27,494 bases of DNA from Thermodesulfobacteriota bacterium (GTDB lineage Bacteria > Desulfobacterota > DSM-4660 > Desulfatiglandales > Desulfatiglandaceae). The stretch covers positions 1 through 27,494 of the forward strand of contig JANQDY010000019.1 of NCBI GenBank assembly GCA_028278625.1, written 5' to 3'. Made by a program: the position numbers and the translations under genes. The notes under the pieces are model-generated. The model was not told where the DNA came from and searched no databases. It saw nothing but the letters and a program-made list of their open reading frames with translations. Shown piece after piece: positions 15,382 through 21,745 of the stretch (its first letter is position 1; each line of letters opens with the position of its first letter).

Positions 15382-17076
15382 TCATCTTTTCCACTGTTTG
15401 ATCAGCTCGTCATAGTCCACTGTTTTTGGCGTCTCTCGTCCCTTGATTTCAGGCCAAGGTGCCCCGGGCTGGTTTAACCAGTGCTCCCTTGACTGCTTGG
15501 GATTGAGTTTCGGAGAGAATTTGGCCAAACGCATTTTCCCCATGAGGTCGTCCATGGCGTAGGCCACACGATCCATGGCCTCCTGGCAGGTGATTTCTCC
15601 GGAAATGGCCGGGGCGATATTCTGCCACCATTGTTCCGCCAGCACCGGGTAATGGGGAACATTGGGACCCGAATCCGTCCACATCTGTTCCATGGGGGAT
15701 TTGTAGAATGTTAGGACGCCACCGAAGTCTTCTTCTCTTTCGGCCAGGTAGTCACTGAAAACAGTGGATTTCCGAATGGGCGTATTTCCCACCAGGAACT
15801 TTTTCAGACACACGGTCTTGGATGTACAGAATTGGGCCCAGAGCCATGCGGCGGCCCGTTGTTTTCCCTTGACGCTGGCTTTCGGTATGGTCCAGCTCCC
15901 CGCGTCCTGATATCCCACTTTCATACCCTCTTTCCAGTATTTTCCGTGGGGCGTCGGAGCAACGCGCCAAACCGGTTTGCCGTTTTCATCAATCATGGGG
16001 GCTTTCTTAAAACCGGGTGCCGACAGAAAGGCAATGTAGTAGAATGCACACTGCGCCACATTGCCCCTGGCAACGGCCGGCTGCGCTTCATAGGTGGTCA
16101 TTGAGGCCGCGTAGGGCGGTGCGTACTTTTTGACCCAATCGACGAATTTCTGGCAGGCGTAGACGGCTGCGGGGCTGTTTGTTGCGCCGCCCCTTTCCAC
16201 CGATGCGCCCACCGGAATGCGGTCTTCCACCCGAATACCCCAATCATCCACCGGCAGACCGTTGGGAAGGCCCAAATCAGAGGCCCCGGCGATGGATAAC
16301 CACGCATCCGTAAACCGCCAGCCCAGATCCACCGATTTCTTTGCAAAATCCATGTGCCCGTAGACTTTCTGGCCATCAATCTCTTTGCCGGTGAAGAACT
16401 CCGCGATATCTTCGTAGGCGGCCCAGTTTATGGGGACCCCAAGTTCATATCCGTAGACTTCCTTGAACTCCTTCTTGAATTTGGGATTGGTGAACCAGTC
16501 ATAACGAAACCAATACAGATTGGCGAATTGCTGGTCAGGCAGCATATATTGGGTTCCGTCATAGTCTTGGCCAAACTCCAGGTTGAGAAAATCTTCCAGG
16601 TCGAGATACGGATTGGTAACGTCTTTTCCCTCGCCTTTCATGTATTCCGTCAGGTTCAAAACGCCGTTCGTCCGCAGGTGATATCCGATCAAATCGGCGT
16701 CATTGATGAAGGCATCAAAAATCTTCCTTCTTGTCTGGATCTGCCGCGCTATTCTGTCAACAACCTCGCCTTCGCCAATAATCTCGTGCGTCACCTCGAT
16801 GCCTGTGATTTCCTTAAACGCCTTGGCCAGTACATCCTTTTCGTAGTTGTGGGTTGTGAGGCCTTCCGAACAACTTTTGATTTTCACCCCTTTATAAGGT
16901 TTTGCCGCATCGGCAAACCATTTGAGCTCTTTTTTTTGCGCAGCTTTATCAATTGCCGACGGCTGAAACTCCTTGAGCCACTTTTCGATTGCCGCATCAT
17001 CTGCAACGGCCGATGCGACAAAACAAAAAGTAATCCCGAATACGAACGATAGAAAAATACACATACTCCTTTTCAT
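15382..17076 (-). CDS. GlpV-like extracellular solute-binding protein of glycerol/polyol ABC importer
   Basis: A 564-residue periplasmic binding protein from the ATG at 17076. The N-terminus has the charged start MKRSM, a hydrophobic core (IFLSFVFGITFCFV) and a cleavage site near SAVA-DDA, a typical Sec signal. The mature start (WLKEFQPS, then LKWFADAAKPYKG) and the VLAKAFKEITGIEVTHEIIGEG-type region are characteristic of GlpV, the binding protein of the GlpSTPQV glycerol transporter, as is the unusual length (most sugar-binding proteins are 400-450). I chose ATG 17076 because GGAGGA lies eight bases upstream. A TTG at 17124, also with GGAGGT five bases upstream, would add 16 residues before the signal peptide. 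A large hairpin follows the gene. Its ligand is probably glycerol or another small polyol. Confidence 0.9.
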   Translation of the reverse strand: MKRSMCIFLSFVFGITFCFVASAVADDAAIEKWLKEFQPSAIDKAAQKKELKWFADAAKPYKGVKIKSCSEGLTTHNYEKDVLAKAFKEITGIEVTHEIIGEGEVVDRIARQIQTRRKIFDAFINDADLIGYHLRTNGVLNLTEYMKGEGKDVTNPYLDLEDFLNLEFGQDYDGTQYMLPDQQFANLYWFRYDWFTNPKFKKEFKEVYGYELGVPINWAAYEDIAEFFTGKEIDGQKVYGHMDFAKKSVDLGWRFTDAWLSIAGASDLGLPNGLPVDDWGIRVEDRIPVGASVERGGATNSPAAVYACQKFVDWVKKYAPPYAASMTTYEAQPAVARGNVAQCAFYYIAFLSAPGFKKAPMIDENGKPVWRVAPTPHGKYWKEGMKVGYQDAGSWTIPKASVKGKQRAAAWLWAQFCTSKTVCLKKFLVGNTPIRKSTVFSDYLAEREEDFGGVLTFYKSPMEQMWTDSGPNVPHYPVLAEQWWQNIAPAISGEITCQEAMDRVAYAMDDLMGKMRLAKFSPKLNPKQSREHWLNQPGAPWPEIKGRETPKTVDYDELIKQWKR

Positions 17077-17203
17077 GAGCTTTCTCCTCCAACTGTGGAA
17101 CCCTGTGATTCGTTTGAGATTCAATTAGCACCTCCGGAATGCATCTCTTTTACATTGCCCAGGTCCTAGTTCCCTTCACCTTCGCTCGATGGCGACCCAG
17201 TTC

Positions 17204-17213
17204 TCACCTCCTT
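17204..17213 (-). promoter_or_regulatory. Orphan full-length Shine-Dalgarno in leader of the binding-protein gene
   Basis: On the minus strand AAGGAGGTGA, a ten-base match to the 16S anti-Shine-Dalgarno, lies about 130 bases before the binding-protein start. No credible gene follows it; only a GTG-initiated 13-codon frame overlaps it. It may recruit ribosomes as a standby site, or be a remnant of a lost small gene. Confidence 0.3.
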
Positions 17214-17239
17214 TCCTTTTTCGGGTGTTAGCAGATTCA

Positions 17240-17267
17240 CGGGGTGGTAAAAAAACGCAACACCCCG
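17240..17267 (-). repeat. GC-rich inverted repeat after the DUF2160 gene
   Basis: CGGGGTG and CACCCCG form a seven-base-pair stem around a 14-base loop. On the transcribed minus strand the loop contains a run of seven U. It lies just after the small membrane-protein gene and before the binding-protein leader. It is not a canonical terminator because the U run is in the loop. It may mark a processing site between the permease and binding-protein parts of the message. Confidence 0.4.
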
Positions 17268-17273
17268 GAAATT

Positions 17274-17573
17274 TTAGCCTTTCCATGCAAGCAGAATAAA
17301 CCATAGGACGACGATGATGGTCGCGATGATGAGCAAGCTCTCCTTGAAGATGACCAGCCAGATCAGATAGATGAAAATGCTTGAGATGATGCCAATGAAG
17401 AGCCGGTCTCCCCTGGTGGTTTCAATGGGCAGGAACCCTTTTCTGGGGATGCTGGGAGACCGCCGGTACCATATCCCCAGGCTGAGAATTGCCAGGAAGA
17501 TTCCTCCGAAAAAAATGATGCTTGGATAGGTCCAATACATCCAGTACAGAAAATCCGGGGCGTTTTCGAGCAT
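17274..17573 (-). CDS. DUF2160 small membrane protein of the glycerol-type importer
   Basis: A 99-residue inner-membrane protein with three predicted transmembrane helices (about 14-35, 56-74 and 77-97) and a short basic loop (YRRSPSIPRKG) between the first two. Proteins of this size and pattern (DUF2160) occur next to permease and GlpV-type binding-protein genes in glycerol ABC operons, which is exactly the position here. Its function is undetermined; an accessory subunit of the permease complex is the likely role. GGGAGG before the ATG and only three bases after the upstream permease stop show tight translational linkage. Confidence 0.85.
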   Translation of the reverse strand: MLENAPDFLYWMYWTYPSIIFFGGIFLAILSLGIWYRRSPSIPRKGFLPIETTRGDRLFIGIISSIFIYLIWLVIFKESLLIIATIIVVLWFILLAWKG

Positions 17574-17576
17574 CTT

Positions 17577-18374
17577 TTATACCCTCCCCAAAGCGAAACC
17601 CTTTGCGATATAATTTCTGACAAAATAGACCACAACGGCTCCCGGAATAAGTGTCAATACGCCGACAGCGGCCAGCAGACCCCATTGAACGCCCTCGGCC
17701 CCCATGGCAACCGTTATGGTGACACCGATCGGCTTGGCAACACTGGCTGTCAAGGATTTTGCGATGGCCAGTTCAATCCAGCTGAAAGTAAAGGCAAAAA
17801 ACGCGGCAACCCCGATTCCCGGCGCTACCAACGGAAAGAAGATCTTTATGAAAAACTTCCCGAAGCTGTAACCGTCCACAAAAGCGGTTTCGTCAAGCTC
17901 TTTGGGAATTCCAGACATGAATCCTTCCAGAATCCAGACGGCCAGCGGGATGTTGAACAGGCAGTGAGCCAGGGCAACGGCAAAATGTGTATCAAAGAGC
18001 CTCATAAAGCCGTAGAGTTCGGTAAACGGCAGCATAAAGGCAGCAGCAGGCGCCATCCGGTTGGTCAATAGCCAGAAGAAAAGGTGTTTATCCCCCATGA
18101 ATTTCCATCTGGAAAAAGCGTATGCGCCCGGAACGGCCGCGGCAACGGTAATCACCACATTCAGGCAGACAAAGATGATGGAATTCAGGAAGCTGTCCCG
18201 CCACATGTCAACGGTGAATATCTGCTTGTAGTTATCCAGGGTAAACGTCATGGGGAAGAGGGTGGTTCGATTCATGATTTCATGATCCGTTTTAAAGGAA
18301 GTAATGAGCATCCAGTATATGGGCAAAAACAAGAGGATAAGGTAGATTGTAAGAGCAATCGGTTTTCTTTTCAT
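17577..18374 (-). CDS. GlpQ-like (MalG-type) ABC importer permease
   Basis: A 265-residue inner-membrane permease with about six helices, the first at residues 7-25 (ALTIYLILLFLPIYWML). The cytoplasmic EAA loop that docks with the ATPases reads GIPKELDETAFVDGYSF, close to the MalG consensus, followed by FIKIFFPLVAPG. It overlaps the end of the preceding permease gene by four bases (ATGA type) and ends three bases before the DUF2160 gene. It forms the translocation pore with the MalF-type partner encoded just upstream, for import of the ligand held by the GlpV-like protein. It most resembles GlpQ of the rhizobial glycerol system; the actual substrate is inferred from family. Confidence 0.9.
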   Translation of the reverse strand: MKRKPIALTIYLILLFLPIYWMLITSFKTDHEIMNRTTLFPMTFTLDNYKQIFTVDMWRDSFLNSIIFVCLNVVITVAAAVPGAYAFSRWKFMGDKHLFFWLLTNRMAPAAAFMLPFTELYGFMRLFDTHFAVALAHCLFNIPLAVWILEGFMSGIPKELDETAFVDGYSFGKFFIKIFFPLVAPGIGVAAFFAFTFSWIELAIAKSLTASVAKPIGVTITVAMGAEGVQWGLLAAVGVLTLIPGAVVVYFVRNYIAKGFALGRV

Positions 18375-19228
18375 TTTGCCTCCCCCTCTCCGGTGTTCAT
18401 CATAATCTGGAAAAACACGAAGCAGATGCTCACAACGATCAATAGATAAATCAATGATACGGCTCCCGCATAACCCAACTCATAGGTTTCAGCCTTTCGT
18501 GCCACAAAGAGATTCAGAAAGGTTGTGGTGTTACCGGGACCGCCGCCCGTCATAATCATCGGTTCCGTATAAATGGAGAAAGAATCCATAAAACGGAGCA
18601 GCACGGCAATGACGAGGAACGGCTTCAGTTTCGGCAGGGTTACATACCGAAAGGTTCTCCATTTGGATGCACCGTCGATGTCCGCGGCGGCATAATACTG
18701 TTTTGGTATGGCCATCAGCCCCGCATAGCAGAGCAGGATGACCAGGGGCGTCCAGTGCCACACATCCACGATCAGGATGGTCGTAAAGGCATCAAATGGA
18801 TTCAGGGCTACGTCGTAGTTGTAATGAAAGAAGGCAAGGATTTTCGGCAGTATGCCGATGTCCGCCTGGGTTATGAGGCGCCAGATGCAGGCAACCACGG
18901 TTTGTGGTACCAGCAGGGGAATACCCATCAATACCAGCGTCAAGGCTACCATGGGGCCTTTGGTGGGCATTCTCATGGCCAGGAAAATGCCCAAAGGGAT
19001 CTGAATCATCAATATCAGAAAGCTGAGAATCAACTGCCGGCCAAGGGCCCCATGAAAAAGCGGATCCGTCAGCACCTGCACGTAATTTTCCATACCCGAA
19101 AAAACCGGCGCAGACCCGGCAAAGAGGAACAGCTGTGAATAATTAACCACCGTCATAAGAGGAATGAATGCATTGATGGAGACCAGAATCAGCACGGGCA
19201 ATAGAAAAAGCCACGGTCTTTTTTTCAT
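18371..19228 (-). CDS. GlpP-like (MalF-type) ABC importer permease
   Basis: A 285-residue inner-membrane permease and the first gene of the minus-strand transporter operon. The N-terminal helix is KRPWLFLLPVLILVSINAF, and further helices follow at about 70-90, 105-125, 150-175, 205-225 and 250-275. The EAA loop reads AIPKQYYAAADIDGASKWRTF, a normal ATPase-coupling motif. The gene has a strong ribosome-binding site (AGGAGGG) and lies about 42 bases after the predicted transcription start. It overlaps the second permease by four bases. It corresponds to GlpP of GlpSTPQV. Control by the divergently encoded RpiR-family regulator is likely. Confidence 0.9.
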   Translation of the reverse strand: MKKRPWLFLLPVLILVSINAFIPLMTVVNYSQLFLFAGSAPVFSGMENYVQVLTDPLFHGALGRQLILSFLILMIQIPLGIFLAMRMPTKGPMVALTLVLMGIPLLVPQTVVACIWRLITQADIGILPKILAFFHYNYDVALNPFDAFTTILIVDVWHWTPLVILLCYAGLMAIPKQYYAAADIDGASKWRTFRYVTLPKLKPFLVIAVLLRFMDSFSIYTEPMIMTGGGPGNTTTFLNLFVARKAETYELGYAGAVSLIYLLIVVSICFVFFQIMMNTGEGEAK

Positions 19229-19263
19229 TTAGAGGCCCTCCTCGCCATCTTTAACCCACGGTT

Positions 19264-19278
19264 TTGAGAGACTCTCAA
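19264..19278. promoter_or_regulatory. Perfect 15-bp palindrome at the start of the transporter transcript
   Basis: TTGAGAGACTCTCAA is a perfect palindrome with a single central base. It lies immediately downstream of the predicted minus-strand -10 box and covers the expected transcription start, a classic repressor position. It differs in sequence from the A/T-type repeats nearby, so a second regulator is possible. Confidence 0.5.
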
Positions 19279-19306
19279 CATAAAATAGAGGATCATTTTA
19301 TGTCAA
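19277..19306 (-). promoter_or_regulatory. Predicted sigma70 promoter of the transporter operon
   Basis: On the minus strand, TTGACA (19306-19301), an 18-base spacer and TATGTT (19282-19277) lie about 50 bases before the first permease start. The -35 box is perfect and the -10 box matches at four of six positions, which suits a regulated promoter. A nine-base inverted repeat (19278-19303) covers nearly all of it. Confidence 0.55.
19278..19303. promoter_or_regulatory. Candidate operator: ACATAAAAT-N8-ATTTTATGT
   Basis: Two perfect nine-base inverted arms separated by AGAGGATC overlap the -35 box, spacer and part of the -10 box of the minus-strand promoter. The position implies repression of the transporter operon. 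The half-site shares ATTTT/AAAAT with the palindrome at the regulator's own promoter, so the RpiR-family protein is the likely binder. Confidence 0.55.
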
Positions 19307-19333
19307 GAATAAAAAGAAGTTTTCTTCATAATT

Positions 19334-19358
19334 CGATTTTTCTGTAAATCGTTTTTTT
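19334..19358 (+). terminator. Weak intrinsic-terminator-like hairpin on the plus strand
   Basis: CGATTT, a six-base loop and AAATCG are followed by seven T. The stem is short and AT-rich. No plus-strand gene precedes it, so it could end antisense transcription from the permease region or be chance. Confidence 0.25.
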
Positions 19359-19617
19359 CTGAAATTAAGCCCTTGCAAAGCCATCAAAAGCCAAAGCGAA
19401 AATTTCCGACCTTTAGGCTGTTTTCGTCATAGAAAATTAACATACTAATATTAAAAGGCTTTTATTCTTTCCCACATACAAGCAATGCCTTCTCTGCCAG
19501 GCTCAATTCTTGATCGGACCCTATGAAAAATACTCCTTTGGTCTTTCTGTTTGGGGCTGATTGATTTTCAAAAATTCAAGAAGTGGCACCTAAACATGGA
19601 GAAAAGATTTTTCTTAA

Positions 19618-19646
19618 TTGACAGGAAGAGAATTCATTTTTATTTT
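19618..19646 (+). promoter_or_regulatory. Predicted sigma70 promoter of the RpiR-led operon
   Basis: TTGACA (19618-19623), a 17-base spacer and TATTTT (19641-19646) lie about 85 bases before the regulator start. The palindrome at 19642-19656 overlaps the -10 box, which suggests autoregulation. Confidence 0.5.
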
Positions 19647-19656
19647 CATGGAAAAT
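19642..19656. promoter_or_regulatory. Candidate RpiR-type operator ATTTTCATGGAAAAT
   Basis: A perfect six-base inverted repeat around ATG overlaps the -10 box of the regulator promoter. TTTC/GAAA palindromes are a common style of RpiR/MurR-family operator. Binding by the adjacent regulator is inferred. Confidence 0.5.
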
Positions 19657-19731
19657 GATTGCAGTTTCCTTTATACTCTTTCCCAAAAATGGGGATTATC
19701 AAATGGCCAAATATAGCCTAGGAGTCTTTCC

Positions 19732-20580
19732 TTGAAAACATCCGGTTGTCTTCTCAGAGTCAGCTCCTTTCTGCCCTCCCTTAATGAAGCACAACGAAAA
19801 GTTGGAGAATTCATCCTTCAGAATCCTGAAAAAGTGCTGGATATGACCATCTCAGAGGTAGCCGTGGCCAGCGAAGTCAGTGAAACCACTGTTTTCCGGT
19901 TTTGCCGGGCCATTGACTATCGGGGATTCCAGGATTTTAGGATATCACTGGCGAGGGACCTGATTGAACCCAAAAAGAACTACACTGACAACGTTAAAAA
20001 GACGGACGATGCCAGTACCCTATCCCACAAGGTCTTTCACAGAACCATTGAAATACTGCAGGATACCCTCAAAATACTCGATTACAACGAATTGGAGCGT
20101 GCCTATCAAGCACTCAAGAACGCACGGAAAGTTCTGGTATCGGGCCTTGGCATGTCCGCCATGACGGCGGAATTTGCCGCGGCAAAATTAGGGCACTTCG
20201 GGATCATGACGGAGGCCGTTACCGGCACCCACTTCCAGGCCATGAGGGCAGCTCAGTTGACCAAAAAGGATGTCATGCTGGGATTTTCACGGTCCGGAAA
20301 TGCCAGGGACATCATAGAAGCAACCCTTGTTGCCAAAGACCGTGGAGCCACCTGCATCGGCGTCACAAATAAGACGCGTTCATATTTCGGGAAGATCGTC
20401 GACATCAACATATCGGTGAGGTCAATGGACACGAGATTCCGGGACGATATGCTGGCGTCCAGGATCGAACATTTTGCCGTGGTTGACGTGCTGTTCACAA
20501 TGCTGGCGGTCAGGCATCCCCAGAAAGCCATCAGAAACCGCAATCTGCTCTGGGATGCGGTTTTATCCAAACAATACTAA
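19732..20580 (+). CDS. MurR/RpiR-family transcriptional regulator
   Basis: A 282-residue DNA-binding regulator. The N-terminal helix-turn-helix domain (about 10-85) has the family pattern TISEVAVASEVSETTVFRFC, then GFQDFRISLARDL. The C-terminal sugar-isomerase (SIS) domain (about 115-255), which senses phosphosugars, has VSGLGMSAMTAEFAAAKL and GFSRSGNARDI. The start is a TTG with AGGAG seven bases upstream; the first in-frame ATG would delete the helix-turn-helix start. It is divergent from the transporter operon and shares its control region, so it most likely represses or activates both sides in response to a phosphorylated intermediate. A universal stress protein gene follows after 19 bases. 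Confidence 0.93.
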   Translation: MKTSGCLLRVSSFLPSLNEAQRKVGEFILQNPEKVLDMTISEVAVASEVSETTVFRFCRAIDYRGFQDFRISLARDLIEPKKNYTDNVKKTDDASTLSHKVFHRTIEILQDTLKILDYNELERAYQALKNARKVLVSGLGMSAMTAEFAAAKLGHFGIMTEAVTGTHFQAMRAAQLTKKDVMLGFSRSGNARDIIEATLVAKDRGATCIGVTNKTRSYFGKIVDINISVRSMDTRFRDDMLASRIEHFAVVDVLFTMLAVRHPQKAIRNRNLLWDAVLSKQY

Positions 20581-20599
20581 GACAATAAGGAGAAGCCCC

Positions 20600-21046
20600 A
20601 TGATAAAAAAAATTCTGGTTGCGGTAGACGGCTCCGAACACTCGTTAAAGGCCGTGGACTATGCCATTGACGTGGCGCTGAAGTATGAAAGCGAGATGTA
20701 TCTGCTTCATGTGGTGGACAAAGTGGAGATTCCGGAAGAGATCAGGAAGTACGCAAGCGTCGAAAAAATTGAAGACCCCCCGGAATATCTTATTTTCAAT
20801 GAAATCGGAAACCGCATTCTCAAGAAGTTGGAAGAGAAGGCCAAAATGAGCGGCGTAAAAGAGGTCCATGCCATTATCCAGGAGGGGGATGCCGCGGAAA
20901 ACATCACGGCATTTGCCCGGGATAACGACGTTGACTGGATTTTCTTGGGAAACAGGGGGCTTGGGGGTGTTAAGGGGCTCCTTATGGGAAGCGTTTCCAA
21001 CAAGGTCTGTCACCTGACCGACTCTACCTGTATTACCGTAAAGTGA
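20600..21046 (+). CDS. Universal stress protein (UspA family, ATP-binding type)
   Basis: A 148-residue single-domain cytoplasmic UspA protein. It shows the starting strand ILVAVDGSEHS (D10) and the complete ATP-binding signature G117-x2-G120-x9-G130-S131 in GNRGLGGVKGLLMGS. This places it in the nucleotide-binding subgroup. The start is ATG 20600, preceded by AAGGAGA; the open frame extends upstream into the regulator gene but has no ribosome-binding site there. Such proteins often serve energy or stress sensing. Its place directly behind the RpiR regulator and before metabolic genes suggests co-expression with substrate use. Confidence 0.92.
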   Translation: MIKKILVAVDGSEHSLKAVDYAIDVALKYESEMYLLHVVDKVEIPEEIRKYASVEKIEDPPEYLIFNEIGNRILKKLEEKAKMSGVKEVHAIIQEGDAAENITAFARDNDVDWIFLGNRGLGGVKGLLMGSVSNKVCHLTDSTCITVK

Positions 21047-21086
21047 CCTAAATGCTCTTAGGCGGTTTCCGGTTCCCGGTCCTCCG

Positions 21087-21115
21087 GCGTCATCCCGGTA
21101 TGACCTCTATGACGC
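21087..21115 (+). repeat. Nested inverted repeats between the stress-protein and flavoprotein genes
   Basis: GCGTCAT (21087-21093) can pair with ATGACGC (21109-21115). Alternatively its GTCAT pairs with ATGAC at 21100-21104, so two mutually exclusive hairpins are possible. There is no U tract. It may be a small intercistronic element. Confidence 0.3.
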
Positions 21116-21150
21116 GCTGACCATACAACCTTGAGGTGGGAGAAAAACCC

Positions 21151-21723
21151 ATGAAAGCGATCGCCATCGTCGGATCCCCCAGAATCGGAAATACCACTTA
21201 TCTGGCCAAAGAGGCCCTTGGAATTCTGGAGGAAAACGGAATAGACACCGAACTGGTGCATTTAAGGAACAAGGAGATCAAACCGTGCATCGGATGCCTT
21301 AAGTGCAAGAAAACCTTAAAATGTGCCACTGAAGGGGACGATTTTGAACCGATTTTTCAAACCATGAGAGACGCTGACGGCATCATTCTGGGTTCCCCCG
21401 TCTATTTCGGCAGCGCCACGCCGCAATTGATGAGTCTTCTGGACCGCGCGGCATACGTTCAACGCAACCGAAATGAATTCTTCTCAGGGAAAATCGGCGG
21501 TCCCATCGTTGTTGCCAGACGGGCCGGCCATAATTTCACCTTGGCCCAACTCCTTCTATGGTATTTCGTAAATGACATGATGGTGGTCGGATCGACCTAC
21601 TGGAACATCGCCATGGCCGGATCCGCTGGAAAACGCGACATAGAAGAGGACAAGGAAGGCATCGCGACGATTCAGCATTTTGCTCGGTCCATGGCCGGCG
21701 TCATGAAAAAAATGCTAGTTTAG
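21151..21723 (+). CDS. Iron-sulfur flavoprotein / NADPH-dependent FMN reductase family
   Basis: A 190-residue flavodoxin-fold protein of the NADPH-dependent FMN reductase superfamily. The FMN phosphate loop is GSPRIGNT (8-15). The compact cysteine motif C46-x2-C49-x2-C52-x5-C58 (CIGCLKCKKTLKC) is that of the [4Fe-4S] iron-sulfur flavoproteins of anaerobes. FMN contacts are also visible in GSPVYFGSATPQ. Such proteins move electrons between ferredoxins or flavins and acceptors, including O2/H2O2 detoxification. ATG 21151 with GGGAG eight bases before it is preferred to the upstream GTG at 21136. It is in the same plus-strand series as the kinase that begins 22 bases later. Confidence 0.88.
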   Translation: MKAIAIVGSPRIGNTTYLAKEALGILEENGIDTELVHLRNKEIKPCIGCLKCKKTLKCATEGDDFEPIFQTMRDADGIILGSPVYFGSATPQLMSLLDRAAYVQRNRNEFFSGKIGGPIVVARRAGHNFTLAQLLLWYFVNDMMVVGSTYWNIAMAGSAGKRDIEEDKEGIATIQHFARSMAGVMKKMLV

Positions 21724-21745
21724 CTGGTTTAGGAGAAAACATGTC

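Larger units (their letters stand above)
19229..19731. other. Divergent regulatory region of about 500 bp between the transporter operon and the RpiR gene
   Basis: This AT-rich gene-free stretch holds two divergent predicted promoters, three palindromes overlapping them and a weak terminator-like hairpin. These are listed separately. The middle (about 19360-19610) has no recognised feature. Confidence 0.6.

Noticed and set aside
16354..17052. 232-codon plus-strand open frame opposite the binding-protein gene
   Set aside because: It is antisense to the well-supported GlpV-like gene, with no ribosome-binding site or domain.
19591..19610. TGGCAC near 19583 as a sigma54 -24 box
   Set aside because: The -12 element TTGC is absent at the required spacing, and no sigma54 activator gene is adjacent.
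20474..20599. Upstream extension of the universal stress protein frame into the regulator gene
   Set aside because: UspA homology begins at the ATG at 20600, which has AAGGAGA before it; the extension has no ribosome-binding site.
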